64,000 nt of DNA, taken from positions 139,092 to 203,091 of the forward strand of contig NZ_OBEH01000007.1 of assembly GCF_900215465.1 (NCBI RefSeq). Reading direction: 5' to 3'. The notes under the pieces were generated by a model that ran no database searches, was not told the origin of the DNA, and saw only the letters and a program-made list of their open reading frames with translations. Shown here one piece after another: positions 17,799 through 28,039 of the stretch. Numbering within the stretch: position 1 is the first letter of the stretch; each line of letters begins with the position of its first letter. The position numbers and the translations under genes were made by a program. This stretch comes from Flagellimonas pacifica. GTDB lineage: Bacteria; Bacteroidota; Bacteroidia; Flavobacteriales; Flavobacteriaceae.

Positions 17799-20375
17799 AT
17801 GAAAAAATACCCTATTCATCAGTCGTTAATCATCTTATTTGCACTTATTTCAACTTTTACCATATCAGCTCAAAAACGTCAAGGCAACATTGTTGAATAT
17901 TTTGGAAAAGAAAAAGTAAATGATGTCAAGGAAGGAAAAATAGCCCATGTGTTTAAAGATGCCCTCTACCTAACTACTAAAAGAAGCGCTTTAAATTCAA
18001 TTTCTTTTCCTCCGGATATGATATTTAAGGATTTTTTAATGAGCGACAAAACTGTTTCCGAAGGAGAAATTGCAACTATTGATGATACCGGAACATCCCA
18101 CTCTTGGACCAAAATCGAGGTAGATGAAACCAACACATTCAATGATCCAGCACTTCGAGGGGCATATCTATACCTTAGTTATCGTTCCCCAGCAGCCAAA
18201 ACCGTACTTTTTGAAGCTTCCGGACATACACAAGCTATTATCAATGGCTATCCGCACGAAGGGGACTATTATGATTTTGGTTATAGTTTAATTCCAATCC
18301 AACTAAAAAAGGGAATTAATGTGTTTGTATTAAAAGCAGGGCGATTTTCTAGGATGCGCGCTCGTTTGATCCAACCAAAAGCTCCTATTATCCTAACAAC
18401 TCGAGACATGACACTGCCAGACCTGTTGGCGGAAGAAAGTATGGACTACAAAGGGGCAATTCGGGTCATCAATACATCTGAAAGCTGGGCCAAAAATTTT
18501 CAAATTAAGGTAAAACATTTAGGAAAAGAGTCCTTATCATCTATTTCATCAATTCCTCCAATGAGTACTAGAAAAGTATCTTTTGATATTCCTCCAGTGA
18601 ACAAAAATTCGGAGCCCTCAAGGTCCAAACTAGAATTAAAGTTACTTAGTAATTCGGGTTCCGAACTGGACAGTCAAGATGTGGATATTCAAATAAAATC
18701 AAAGTACGGAAAGCACAAACGTACTTTTATGAGTCAGATTGATAACAGCGTTCAATATTTCAGTGTTGCTCCCTCATCTACAGAAGAGTTAAAAGATGGG
18801 GCTTTGTTTTTATCTGTTCATGGAGCTTCTGTTGAAGCAGTGAATCAAGCCAATGCTTACAAACAAAAGGATTGGGGGCATGTTGTAGCACCAACCAACC
18901 GAAGACCTTTTGGTTTTGCATGGGAAGATTGGGGCAGATTGGATGCATTAGAGGTTTTGGCTGAAGGAAAAAAGATTTACCGGCCTGACCCTCAAAAAAT
19001 TTACCTTACCGGACATTCTATGGGCGGACATGGAACTTGGTATTTGGGCGCTACATATCCCGATAAATTTGCTGCCATTGCCCCTTGTGCAGGTTACCCT
19101 GACCTTTTAGGGTATAGGGACAGTTTTGTTAAACGTGCACTAAAAGCTACCGAGGCTGAGCGTAAACGATGGGGCATTACTTCTGAACGGTTAAAACAGA
19201 TGCAGAAAAAACCCCAACTTACAGATATGGACCACATGATTCTTCGTGCTGGTAACCCTAGCCGTACCTTAAAGCTAAAACGGAACTATCTACAACAAGG
19301 AGTTTATATTCTGCATGGCGAAAAAGACAATGTTGTACCTACTTTTATTGCAAGGGAAATGCGGGAAGAACTGGGAAAATTCCATCCAGATTTCACGTAT
19401 TACGAGTATCCGGAAGGAACCCATTGGTATGGAGATCACAGTATGGATTGGCCTCCTATTTTTGAATTGTTCAAAAACAGAACGATAAAGTCCGATTCGC
19501 TGATCAACAAAATGGAATTTTATACCGCCTCCCCAGGGGTTTCTGCTAAATCGCATTTTATTACCATATACCAACAACAAAAGCCCTTCGAAATCAGTTC
19601 AGTTGATTTTTCCAAGGAAAATGGTCCAGCTGTCACAACCAATAATGTATTAATCCTTGGTATGGACCTGGAATCGATGAAATTAAAATCAGATAGCATT
19701 ACCATAGATAATGTACTCCTTAAAGTACCTTCAAAGAACAAAGCTTTTTACAAAAAGACAACTGAGGGATGGCAACTCACCTCAAAACCTTCTCTAAAAG
19801 AAAAGGGACCACACCGAAATGGTGGTTTTAAAGATGCTTTTAACAACCAAATGGTTTTTGTGTACGCCACCAAAGGAAACACAATGGAAAACAAATGGTA
19901 TTTTAACAAAGCTCGTTTGGATGCCGAGACTTTTTATTACAGAGCCAATGGCTCCGTGGAATTAGTTCCTGATACAGATTTTGACCTTAAGAAATATGCC
20001 GACAGGAACGTTGTCCTATATGGAAACAAAAGCAACAATTCTGCCTGGAAAAAGCTTTTAAAAGACTTTCCTGTACAAGTAGAAAACAATCTTGTTACAT
20101 TGGATCAGAAAGTTATTAAAGGAAACCAATGGGGATTATACTTTATTGCTCCGCGACCTGATAGTGATACAGCCAGTGTAGGTGTGGTAAGTGCAACCGG
20201 AATCAATGGCATGAAAGCGATTTACAGCAACCACTATTTGTTAAATGGCACATCCTACCCAGATTTGCTACTCTTTGGTGATGATATTATGGAATACGGA
20301 TCTGACGCCGTTAAGTGTGCCGGTTTTTTTGGCAATGATTGGTCCATTGAAAATGGAGATTTTCAGTGGCGATAG
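17799..20375 (+). CDS. secreted alpha/beta-hydrolase, prolyl oligopeptidase (S9)-like
   Basis: 858 residues with a signal peptide (STFTISAQ). After a beta-rich N-terminal part comes an alpha/beta-hydrolase domain: nucleophile elbow GHSMGGHG (Ser407), an acidic member in ILHGEKDNVVP, and a His in PEGTHWYGDHS. The remaining roughly 270 C-terminal residues form an unassigned beta-rich extension. S9-like proteins of this size cleave peptides or esters in the periplasm or outside; the substrate is not evident. Upstream, 17540-17798 is non-coding and holds a GACCCA/TGGGTC hairpin (17722-17739) of unknown role. Confidence 0.8.
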   Translation: MKKYPIHQSLIILFALISTFTISAQKRQGNIVEYFGKEKVNDVKEGKIAHVFKDALYLTTKRSALNSISFPPDMIFKDFLMSDKTVSEGEIATIDDTGTSHSWTKIEVDETNTFNDPALRGAYLYLSYRSPAAKTVLFEASGHTQAIINGYPHEGDYYDFGYSLIPIQLKKGINVFVLKAGRFSRMRARLIQPKAPIILTTRDMTLPDLLAEESMDYKGAIRVINTSESWAKNFQIKVKHLGKESLSSISSIPPMSTRKVSFDIPPVNKNSEPSRSKLELKLLSNSGSELDSQDVDIQIKSKYGKHKRTFMSQIDNSVQYFSVAPSSTEELKDGALFLSVHGASVEAVNQANAYKQKDWGHVVAPTNRRPFGFAWEDWGRLDALEVLAEGKKIYRPDPQKIYLTGHSMGGHGTWYLGATYPDKFAAIAPCAGYPDLLGYRDSFVKRALKATEAERKRWGITSERLKQMQKKPQLTDMDHMILRAGNPSRTLKLKRNYLQQGVYILHGEKDNVVPTFIAREMREELGKFHPDFTYYEYPEGTHWYGDHSMDWPPIFELFKNRTIKSDSLINKMEFYTASPGVSAKSHFITIYQQQKPFEISSVDFSKENGPAVTTNNVLILGMDLESMKLKSDSITIDNVLLKVPSKNKAFYKKTTEGWQLTSKPSLKEKGPHRNGGFKDAFNNQMVFVYATKGNTMENKWYFNKARLDAETFYYRANGSVELVPDTDFDLKKYADRNVVLYGNKSNNSAWKKLLKDFPVQVENNLVTLDQKVIKGNQWGLYFIAPRPDSDTASVGVVSATGINGMKAIYSNHYLLNGTSYPDLLLFGDDIMEYGSDAVKCAGFFGNDWSIENGDFQWR

Positions 20376-20395
20376 TCCATCTTACAATAACCCAT

Positions 20396-20427
20396 AAAAA
20401 AATCCCAAGAAAACTTGGGATTTTTTT
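20396..20427. terminator. bidirectional rho-independent terminator
   Basis: Stem AAAAAAATCCCAAG / CTTGGGATTTTTTT with loop AAAA, between the convergent S9-like hydrolase and gyrB. Confidence 0.92.
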
Positions 20428-20445
20428 GTTCATGTTTCTAATCCG

Positions 20446-22386
20446 TTAAGCATCAATATTGGCGTAAACGGCATTTTTCTCAATGAATTCTCTTCTTGGT
20501 GGCACTTCATCTCCCATTAGCATAGAGAAAATACGATCAGATTCTGTTGCATTATCTATACTTACTTGGCGTAGTGTTCTAAACTCAGGGTTCATTGTTG
20601 TGTCCCATAATTGTTCTGCGTTCATTTCACCAAGACCTTTATATCGCTGGATTCCAGCTCCTCCGTTCATGGATTCCACTATCTCATCCCGTTCCTTATC
20701 ATCCCATGCATACCTGCGCTTGGTCCCTTTTTTAACCAAGTACAATGGTGGAGTGGCAATATAAACATGTCCTCCTTCAATAAGTTCTCGCATGTATCGG
20801 AAAAAGAAAGTAAGAATCAAGGTTTCAATGTGGCTACCATCCACATCAGCATCACACATGATGACAACTTTATGGTAACGCAATTTTTCAAGGTTCAAAG
20901 CTTTACTATCTTCCTCGGTACCAATGGTAACACCAAGGGCAGTATAGATATTTTTGATTTCTTCGTTTTCAAAAACCTTGTGCTGCATGGCTTTCTCCAC
21001 ATTCAAAATCTTTCCACGAAGTGGTAAAATAGCCTGAAAATTTCTATCACGACCTTGTTTTGCAGTTCCACCTGCAGAATCCCCTTCCACCAAGAACACT
21101 TCACATTTTGTTGGATCTTGTTCTGAGCAATCGGACAATTTCCCAGGTAATCCGCCAACACTCATTGGATTCTTACGCTGAACCATTTCACGGGCCTTGG
21201 CAGCTGCATGTCTGGCTTGGGCCGCTAGCTTTACTTTTTCAACTATTTGCTTGGCATCTTCCGGATGCTCTTCCAAATAATTGGCCAACATTTCAGAAAC
21301 TGCCTGACTCACCGCACTGGTTACCTCTCGGTTACCCAATTTGGTCTTGGTCTGTCCTTCAAATTGTGGTTCTGCAACTTTAACAGAAACAATGGCAGTA
21401 AGTCCTTCACGAAAATCATCTCCAGAAATTTCAAACTTTAGTTTGTCCAACATTCCCGAACCATCTGCATATTTCTTCAATGTAGAGGTCAATCCTCTTC
21501 TAAAACCGGATAAATGTGTGCCTCCTTCGTGGGTATTAATGTTATTTACATAAGAATGGAGGTTTTCTGTGTATCCATTGTTATAGATCATGGCAACTTC
21601 TACAGGAATTCCATTTTTCTCGCCTTCCATAGAAATCACACTTTGGATCAATGGCTCACGAGTTCCATCCAAGAACTTAATAAATTCCTTTAATCCTTCT
21701 TTAGAATGAAAAGTTTCTGTGATATACTCCCCCTTTTCATCTTTATTTCGTTTATCAGTGAGGGTTATGGTAATTCCTTTATTCAGATAGGAGAGTTCAC
21801 GCATTCTATTTGACAAAGTCTCATAACTATACTCAATGGTTTGGGTAAAAATGGTTTCATCGGGCATAAAAGTCACTACCGTTCCCGTTTCCTTGCTCTC
21901 ACCAGTACTTTTAACAGGATATAATGATTTACCTCTCTCGTATTCTTGTTCCCAAATTTTACCTTCTCGGTGAACCGTTGCTTTTAAATGGCTTGACAAT
22001 GCATTTACACAAGAAACCCCAACACCATGCAGACCACCTGAAACTTTATAGGAATCTTTATCAAACTTACCTCCCGCTCCAATCTTGGTCATTACAACTT
22101 CCAAAGCAGAAACTCCTTCTTTTTTGTGAAGGCCTACTGGAATACCCCTACCATTATCTTTTGTGGTTATGGAGTTGTCTTCGTTTATAATAACATCAAT
22201 GGTGTCACAGTGACCGCCCATGGCTTCATCTATGGAATTGTCCACTACTTCATATACCAAATGGTGCAATCCCCTTACTCCAACATCTCCAATATACATG
22301 GAAGGTCTCATACGTACGTGCTCCATGCCCTCAAGGGCTTGGATGCTATCCGCCGAATATTGATTTTTTTTAGCCTCTTCGCTCAT
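20446..22386 (-). CDS. gyrB: DNA gyrase subunit B
   Basis: 646 residues. ATPase subunit of DNA gyrase, introducing negative supercoils. GHKL motifs: EVVDNSIDEAMGG, DNGRGIPVG, GGLHGVGVSCVNALS; transducer lysine in QTKTKLGN; Toprim motif EGDSAGGTAKQGRDR with the acidic cluster MCDADVDGSHI; C-terminal QRYKGLGEMNAEQLWDTTM. There is no additional insertion domain, in keeping with a normal length for Bacteroidetes. A -7 element precedes it by about 38 bp. Confidence 0.97.
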   Translation of the reverse strand: MSEEAKKNQYSADSIQALEGMEHVRMRPSMYIGDVGVRGLHHLVYEVVDNSIDEAMGGHCDTIDVIINEDNSITTKDNGRGIPVGLHKKEGVSALEVVMTKIGAGGKFDKDSYKVSGGLHGVGVSCVNALSSHLKATVHREGKIWEQEYERGKSLYPVKSTGESKETGTVVTFMPDETIFTQTIEYSYETLSNRMRELSYLNKGITITLTDKRNKDEKGEYITETFHSKEGLKEFIKFLDGTREPLIQSVISMEGEKNGIPVEVAMIYNNGYTENLHSYVNNINTHEGGTHLSGFRRGLTSTLKKYADGSGMLDKLKFEISGDDFREGLTAIVSVKVAEPQFEGQTKTKLGNREVTSAVSQAVSEMLANYLEEHPEDAKQIVEKVKLAAQARHAAAKAREMVQRKNPMSVGGLPGKLSDCSEQDPTKCEVFLVEGDSAGGTAKQGRDRNFQAILPLRGKILNVEKAMQHKVFENEEIKNIYTALGVTIGTEEDSKALNLEKLRYHKVVIMCDADVDGSHIETLILTFFFRYMRELIEGGHVYIATPPLYLVKKGTKRRYAWDDKERDEIVESMNGGAGIQRYKGLGEMNAEQLWDTTMNPEFRTLRQVSIDNATESDRIFSMLMGDEVPPRREFIEKNAVYANIDA

Positions 22387-22423
22387 ATATTTTCTTTAGT
22401 TACCTTGAAAATTTCAAATCTTA

Positions 22424-22431
22424 CAAATATA
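22424..22431 (-). promoter_or_regulatory. -7 promoter element of gyrB
   Basis: Minus-strand TATATTTG fits TAnnTTTG, 38 bp before the gyrB ATG. Confidence 0.5.
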
Positions 22432-22546
22432 AAGAATACCCAGTGAAATTAGGTTATTGAAGCACTTTAGAGCGTCTAAGTTATCAACAAACAAATGTGG
22501 AAAAATATGACTGTTTTTTGTGCTCAACCAGGGTTTATAAAAATCA

Positions 22547-22572
22547 AAAAGCCCCTTGGTTAAGGGGCTTTT
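22547..22572 (-). terminator. rho-independent terminator of asnB
   Basis: Stem AAAAGCCCCTT / AAGGGGCTTTT with loop GGTT, about 60 bp past the asnB stop and upstream of the gyrB promoter. Confidence 0.85.
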
Positions 22573-22632
22573 CTGACTAATTCAAATAAAACAAAACTAC
22601 ATCTTCCTACTTCACGTTTTATTTACGGTTAA

Positions 22633-24303
22633 TTACTTTGTATAGGCATCCTCATGGACATTGGCCACGGCCCTACCCGAAGGGTCATTCATATTTTTAA
22701 ACGCTTCATCCCATTCCAGTGCAATTTTGGTACTACAGGCAACCGAAGGTTCTTGTGGAACACATAAAGCAGCCGCATCTGAAGGAAAATGTCCTTCAAA
22801 AATGGAACGATAGTAATATTCTTCTTTGGTGGTCGGTGTTTGAATAGGGAATTTGAAATGGGCATTGGCCAATTGCTTATCACTAACTTCTTCTTCCACG
22901 ATTTGTTTTAAGGTATCTATCCAACTATAACCAACTCCATCTGAGAACTGCTCTTTTTGCCTCCAGGCCACACTCTCTGGCAAATAATCTTCAAATGCCT
23001 TACGCACCACCCATTTTTCCATGCGTTCCCCGTTGATCATTTTATCTTTTGGGTTGATTCGCATAGCGACATCCATAAATTCTTTATCCAAAAACGGAAC
23101 ACGGCCTTCAATTCCCCAGGCGGCCAATGATTTATTCGCCCTAAGACAATCATACATGTGTAATTTGTCCAGTTTTCTTACGGTTTCTTCATGAAAATCT
23201 TTTGGACTTGGGGCTTTATGGAAGTAAAGGTATCCTCCGAACAACTCATCGGCTCCTTCGCCAGAGAGCACCATCTTTATCCCCATTGATTTGATAACCC
23301 TAGCCATTAAATACATGGGTGTGGAAGCCCTAATGGTGGTAATATCATAGGTTTCCAAGTTGTAAATGACATCTTTGATGGCATCAAGTCCCTCTTGGAT
23401 GGTAAATTTTATCTCATGGTGAATGGTACCGATATGATCGGCCACTTTTTGAGCGGCAGCCAAATCGGGCGAGCCTTCAAGTCCAACCGAAAATGAATGC
23501 AATTGTGGCCACCAAGCTTCTTTGGTGTCCCCAGATTCAATTCGCATTTGGGAATATTTCTTGGCTACGGCCGAAGTTACCGAAGAATCCAATCCCCCAG
23601 ATAGCAGTACTCCATAGGGCACATCAGACATCAATTGGCGGTGCACCGCAGCCTCCAAGGCATCTTTTATTTCTTGGATACTGGTCTCGTTCTCTTTAAC
23701 TGCCTCATAATCCATCCAATCCCTTTTGTACCATTTTTTGAATTCTCCATCAGAACTATGTAAATAGTGTCCCGGAGGAAACAATTCTATTTTTGAGCAT
23801 GTTCCTTCCAAAGCTTTAAGTTCAGAAGCCACATAAAAGGTTCCGTTTTTATCCCATCCTATATATAATGGAATAATTCCCATATGATCTCTTGCAATAA
23901 AATACTCATCCTTTTCACTATCATAAATGGCAAAACCAAAAATACCGTTCAAGTCGTCAACAAAATCAACTCCTTTTTCTTGGTATAGTGCCAAAATAAC
24001 TTCACAATCGGATTGTGTCTTAAATTCATATTTACCCTCAAATTGCTTTCTAAGCTCTCTATGGTTGTAAATTTCACCATTGGCGGCCAATATCAATTTA
24101 CCATCCTCGCTGAGTAAAGGTTGTTTCCCAGAAGCCGGGTCAACAATAGCTAATCGCTCATGAGCCAAAATGGCTTTTTCATCTGAATATATCCCGCTCC
24201 AATCTGGACCTCTATGCCTTACTTTTTTGGACATCTCCAAAAGTTGAGGTCTTAATTTTTCCGCACTTTCCTTTATATCAAATGCACATACTATTCCGCA
24301 CAT
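22633..24303 (-). CDS. asnB: asparagine synthase B (glutamine-hydrolysing)
   Basis: 556 residues. Makes asparagine from aspartate, glutamine and ATP. Cys2 of MCGIVCAF is the N-terminal glutaminase nucleophile; RHRGPDWSG and the NGEIYNHRELR segment belong to the same domain. The synthetase half carries the PP-loop LLSGGLDSSV (near residue 235) and MVLSGEGADELFGGY. All hallmark residues are present and length is normal. Its own terminator follows. Confidence 0.96.
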   Translation of the reverse strand: MCGIVCAFDIKESAEKLRPQLLEMSKKVRHRGPDWSGIYSDEKAILAHERLAIVDPASGKQPLLSEDGKLILAANGEIYNHRELRKQFEGKYEFKTQSDCEVILALYQEKGVDFVDDLNGIFGFAIYDSEKDEYFIARDHMGIIPLYIGWDKNGTFYVASELKALEGTCSKIELFPPGHYLHSSDGEFKKWYKRDWMDYEAVKENETSIQEIKDALEAAVHRQLMSDVPYGVLLSGGLDSSVTSAVAKKYSQMRIESGDTKEAWWPQLHSFSVGLEGSPDLAAAQKVADHIGTIHHEIKFTIQEGLDAIKDVIYNLETYDITTIRASTPMYLMARVIKSMGIKMVLSGEGADELFGGYLYFHKAPSPKDFHEETVRKLDKLHMYDCLRANKSLAAWGIEGRVPFLDKEFMDVAMRINPKDKMINGERMEKWVVRKAFEDYLPESVAWRQKEQFSDGVGYSWIDTLKQIVEEEVSDKQLANAHFKFPIQTPTTKEEYYYRSIFEGHFPSDAAALCVPQEPSVACSTKIALEWDEAFKNMNDPSGRAVANVHEDAYTK

Positions 24304-24516
24304 ATCTTTATCTTTATAACAATTTATACTGCAAATATTATTTTAATATTTCAATTAATAAATAGTTTTATCATATTAAACTACAATATGAAACTTTATT
24401 GGTCAAAATATGAATAAAGTGATATGATTAATATCGAAAACAGCAGTTTATCGAACACTTTGAAAGGTCTGTTAAATTTTAACGTCTCTTTATAAAAACA
24501 TCATTTAATTACATCC

Positions 24517-24524
24517 TAGTTTTG
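24517..24524 (+). promoter_or_regulatory. -7 promoter element of the DUF2911 gene
   Basis: TAGTTTTG matches TAnnTTTG and lies 22 bp before the ATG at 24546. It overlaps the TTG at 24522, which rules that codon out as the start. Confidence 0.55.
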
Positions 24525-24545
24525 AAGACAACTAAAATCATAATC

Positions 24546-25076
24546 ATGAAAAATGTATTCTTACTTACTTTTTTAACCTTAGCCTTGGTTTTTTCTACTG
24601 AAGCAACCGCTCAAAAGTTTAGCGGATTGGACAAAAGCCCTGCTGATATTGCTTCTTACCCTACTAGCTACAGAGTTTCTGATAAAGCGGTTCGGGTGAT
24701 TTATAGTAGACCCCAGTTAAAGGGACGAAGCCTTTCTGAACTTGCTCCTGCCGGTAAGGTTTGGAGAACCGGAGCCAATGAAGCCGCAGAAATCACTTTT
24801 TACAAGGATGCCACCGTAGGTGGAAAATCCGTAAAAGCGGGAACCTATTCTTTGTTCACCATTCCAGGTGATGACGAATGGACGGTAATATTGAACAGTA
24901 ATTTGAACCAATGGGGAGCATATTCTTATGACAGTGCTGCCGATGTGGTAAGAGTTACGGCCAAAGCCAGTACCGATGGGGAGTCTTTGGAGGCATTCTC
25001 AATTGCTTTTACTGACGATGGCGATTTGGTCATGGGGTGGGGAACCACACGTGCTTCTTTAGCCATAAGCCAATAA
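24546..25076 (+). CDS. DUF2911-domain secreted protein
   Basis: 176 residues from the ATG at 24546. Signal peptide ending in EATAQ; DUF2911 core with VRVIYSRPQLKGRSL, GKVWRTGANEAAEITFYKD, KAGTYSLFTIPGDDEWTVILN and NQWGAYSYD. The family is found across Bacteroidetes as periplasmic or secreted proteins of unknown function. The open frame reaches a TTG at 24522, but that codon lies inside the promoter element. Confidence 0.9.
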   Translation: MKNVFLLTFLTLALVFSTEATAQKFSGLDKSPADIASYPTSYRVSDKAVRVIYSRPQLKGRSLSELAPAGKVWRTGANEAAEITFYKDATVGGKSVKAGTYSLFTIPGDDEWTVILNSNLNQWGAYSYDSAADVVRVTAKASTDGESLEAFSIAFTDDGDLVMGWGTTRASLAISQ

Positions 25077-25095
25077 AACAACAATTTTAAAGTTG

Positions 25096-25124
25096 AAAAA
25101 GCGGGCCAGATGGCCCGCTTTTTT
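25096..25124. terminator. bidirectional rho-independent terminator
   Basis: Stem AAAAAGCGGGCC / GGCCCGC with T run, loop AGAT. It lies between the convergent DUF2911 and amidohydrolase genes; its last T residues touch the amidohydrolase stop codon. Confidence 0.88.
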
Positions 25125-26745
25125 ATTTCATCTGTTTTCCACTGATAAAAACCTGTTCAGCTTTCAGGTTGGGTATGTCATCCACTGGCATATCCATAAT
25201 ATCATTGCTCAAGACCACAAAGTCTGCCAATTTGCCTACTTCAATGCTTCCTTTTTCACTCTCTTCAAAATTGGAATATGCCGCCCAAATGGTCATTCCC
25301 CTTAAAGTCTCTTCGCGTGACAGCGCATCTTTCATTTGAAAGCCTTCTTCTGGGTACTTTTCCAAATCTTGTCGAGCTACCGCTGCATAAAATGTTAAAA
25401 ACGGACTCACACGTTCTACAGGAAAATCAGTTCCTAAAGCAATCAATCCTGCTTTATCCAATAGTTTTTTATACGCGTAGGCTCCTTTTACACGTTCGGG
25501 ACCTAAGCGGTCTTCGGCCCAATACATATCACTAGTGGCATGGGTGGGTTGAATGGAGGGAATAATTCCGTTCTCAAAGTAATCAAAATCTTGCTCAGAA
25601 ACTACTTGCGCATGTTCCACTTTCCAACGTCTATCTTGTTTTCCTTCAAGTGCTTTTTGATAGGCCCTTAGCACCACAACATTAGCGGAATCTCCAATGG
25701 CATGGGTATTCATTTGGTATTCCGAAGCTGCAATACGCTCTGCCAAACCTTCAATTTGATCCACTGGGGTTACCATAGCTCCAAAATGCCCATCTTGATC
25801 CGAATATGGTTTTTTCAGAGCCGCTCCCCTAGAACCCAAAGCTCCATCACCGTAAACTTTTACAGAACGCACATGAAGCCCATCCGTTTTGATAATTCCT
25901 TTATCCAAATAGTAATCCAGGTTATCCGGATTGTTGCTGATCATGGCATATACTCTAATGGATAGATCATCTGCTTTTTGAAGGCTATCTATAAGTTCGA
26001 TGGTGCTTTTGTTCAGTCCTGCATCGTTTACGGTGGTTAGTCCGTAATCCAAGCACAGTTTTTCAGCATCTCTAAGAGCTTGAACTTGCATTTTTCTGCT
26101 AGGTTTGGGTATTATCGCGTTTATCATCCCCATGGGATTGTCCACTAAAACTCCAGTCAGTTTTCCATCTTTCTTTACTATAGCCCCTCCTTCAACTTCC
26201 GTTTCCATAGTTATTCCAGCTAAATCCAAAGCTTTTTGGTTGACCAAATAGGCATGTCCATCTACACGTCGTAAAGCAACAGGGATATCTGGAAAGAGTT
26301 CATCCAATTTTTCCTTTGTCGGGAATTCCTTGACCTCCCAGTCATTTTGGTCCCATCCCCTTCCTCTCACAAAGTTGGAAGGGTTACTTTTTTGGAATGC
26401 GACCACTTTTTCCAGTATTTCCTCAAAACTGGTCGTTCCTACCAAGTCCACAACTAGTTGATTCAGCCCCAATCCATAAAAATGGCAATGGGCATCAATC
26501 AATCCCGGAACAATGGTTTTTCCTTGAACATCCAGTTCTTTTTTCGCATGGTAATTTTGCAGTAGCTGTTCTTTGTCTCCCACCGCCGCAAACTTTCCAT
26601 CTTTGATTGCTATACCATTGGCTATGGAAAATTCAGCATCAACCGTATAGATATTTGCATTGAGTACAATTAAATCCACTTCTTCTTTAGAATTGCAGGC
26701 GGCAAAAAGGAGAAGAATGGAAAAGCTGAAAAGAATTTTTTTCAT
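25123..26745 (-). CDS. amidohydrolase family lipoprotein (YtcJ-like)
   Basis: 540 residues. N-terminal lipoprotein signal MKKILFSFSILLLFAAC. The metal-dependent hydrolase fold is marked by GLIDAHCHFYGLG (metal-binding HxH), VRSVKVYGDGALGSRGAAL, MNTHAIGDSAN, WKVEHAQVV and LALGTDFPVE with the final metal Asp. This is the amidohydrolase_3/YtcJ subgroup, whose substrates (amides, carbamates, possibly N-formyl compounds) vary; nothing here fixes the substrate. The protein should sit anchored to a membrane facing the periplasm. Confidence 0.88.
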   Translation of the reverse strand: MKKILFSFSILLLFAACNSKEEVDLIVLNANIYTVDAEFSIANGIAIKDGKFAAVGDKEQLLQNYHAKKELDVQGKTIVPGLIDAHCHFYGLGLNQLVVDLVGTTSFEEILEKVVAFQKSNPSNFVRGRGWDQNDWEVKEFPTKEKLDELFPDIPVALRRVDGHAYLVNQKALDLAGITMETEVEGGAIVKKDGKLTGVLVDNPMGMINAIIPKPSRKMQVQALRDAEKLCLDYGLTTVNDAGLNKSTIELIDSLQKADDLSIRVYAMISNNPDNLDYYLDKGIIKTDGLHVRSVKVYGDGALGSRGAALKKPYSDQDGHFGAMVTPVDQIEGLAERIAASEYQMNTHAIGDSANVVVLRAYQKALEGKQDRRWKVEHAQVVSEQDFDYFENGIIPSIQPTHATSDMYWAEDRLGPERVKGAYAYKKLLDKAGLIALGTDFPVERVSPFLTFYAAVARQDLEKYPEEGFQMKDALSREETLRGMTIWAAYSNFEESEKGSIEVGKLADFVVLSNDIMDMPVDDIPNLKAEQVFISGKQMK

Positions 26746-26794
26746 GTTTTGAGGATTTCCTCAAAAATAGAAAATGTAACGCTATGGAGTTGTG

Positions 26795-27886
26795 CTAATT
26801 ATCATTAAAATCCGTCATCACAAACTCAACCCTACGATTGGAAAGATGATCTTCTTTGATTCTTCCGTTTCCTAGTGGCCTTGTGTCCCCAACACCTTCC
26901 CATACAATACGATCATCATCAACACCGAGTTTTTTGAGATAAATAGCAACTGCCCTAGCTCTTAATGAAGATATAAACTTGTTGTACCCGGGCTGTCCAA
27001 CATTATCCGAATGACCGGTAATCTTCATCTGTACCTCTGTATTTTCTTTGAGGTATTTGAATATCTTTTTGACGCTTGCTATTGCCTCATTATCCAATTC
27101 GTACCCTTTGGGCTCAAATGGGTTGCGTTCCAAAACATATATCTTGTCTTTTTCGTAATTTACCCTTGGTAATTCTTCCAATACTAAATTATCAACATAA
27201 TAATACGAGTAGTCACTTGATACTATGGGGCTTTCTTGCTGCAACAATACTGTATTTGTATTGTTTTTAAAATTCCCCACAATGATATGATTTTCAAAAC
27301 CTTTAGCTTCAAATTCAGCTGTCAATGTAACCCAATCGTCCGTACTTGCCAACGATTTGTTCGGTTTCAGTCTTACTTCATGAAACAACACGCCCTCTTG
27401 TAAATCCAGACGGGAACTGGTCAAAGCAGAACCATTGGGAAATTTTACTTTTTTATTGATCAGTATAATTGACATATCCTTTAAGGCAAGACTAGAAGTC
27501 TCGGCAAGACTTAATTGCAATGATATTTTGTAGGGATGCTTTTCTCTGAGCGTTTTGCTGGTATTTAGTTGCACATATTCACGATAGTCGTTCAATGCAT
27601 AGAAGTAAAGCCCTGCATAACCTGTGCCATCAATTGCTTCTTGTGAACCTTTAAAATTGGCAGGTACACTAAAATCATTTGACCCACATTCATTGAAATA
27701 GTCTCCTGAACTTGAGGATGGCAATGAAACATCCTCAAGAAGAGCATCAAAACTGGTGATGTTCAACGGACAGGATTTATAATTTTCAAAGCCAGGGTTT
27801 AGAATCAAATTTTGCCCAAAAAGTGGGGTCCTCACTAAAAAACAAAAACTGAAGAATAAAAAAATACGAGTAACCTTATAAAGCAT
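26795..27886 (-). CDS. OmpA-family protein with GFE-type N-terminal domain (paralogue 1)
   Basis: 363 residues from the ATG at 27886, where a signal peptide (TRIFLFFSFCFLVRTPLFGQ) starts; the frame extends 28 codons upstream without signal-like character. The N-terminal domain (LILNPGFENYKSCP, YFNECGSNDFSVPANFKGSQEA, GYAGLYFYALNDYREYVQ) is beta-rich. The C-terminal 110 residues are an OmpA peptidoglycan-binding domain: MKITGHSDNVGQPGYNKFIS, LRARAVAIYLKKLGV and NRRVEFVMTDF. It probably links the outer membrane or surface to peptidoglycan. Paralogue of the gene at 28476. Confidence 0.85.
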   Translation of the reverse strand: MLYKVTRIFLFFSFCFLVRTPLFGQNLILNPGFENYKSCPLNITSFDALLEDVSLPSSSSGDYFNECGSNDFSVPANFKGSQEAIDGTGYAGLYFYALNDYREYVQLNTSKTLREKHPYKISLQLSLAETSSLALKDMSIILINKKVKFPNGSALTSSRLDLQEGVLFHEVRLKPNKSLASTDDWVTLTAEFEAKGFENHIIVGNFKNNTNTVLLQQESPIVSSDYSYYYVDNLVLEELPRVNYEKDKIYVLERNPFEPKGYELDNEAIASVKKIFKYLKENTEVQMKITGHSDNVGQPGYNKFISSLRARAVAIYLKKLGVDDDRIVWEGVGDTRPLGNGRIKEDHLSNRRVEFVMTDFNDN

Positions 27887-28039
27887 AGTTGTGTTGATTT
27901 GGGTTCTCGTAGTGCCTATACAAACGTGGTTTTCTCGTTCATATTGTTTAACTCTAGGTTTTTGAGGCATGAAATTTCATTATTCTTATCATACTAACTT
28001 TCAATAAAATACGTTACTTATAGTCCAAATCTTATTTCA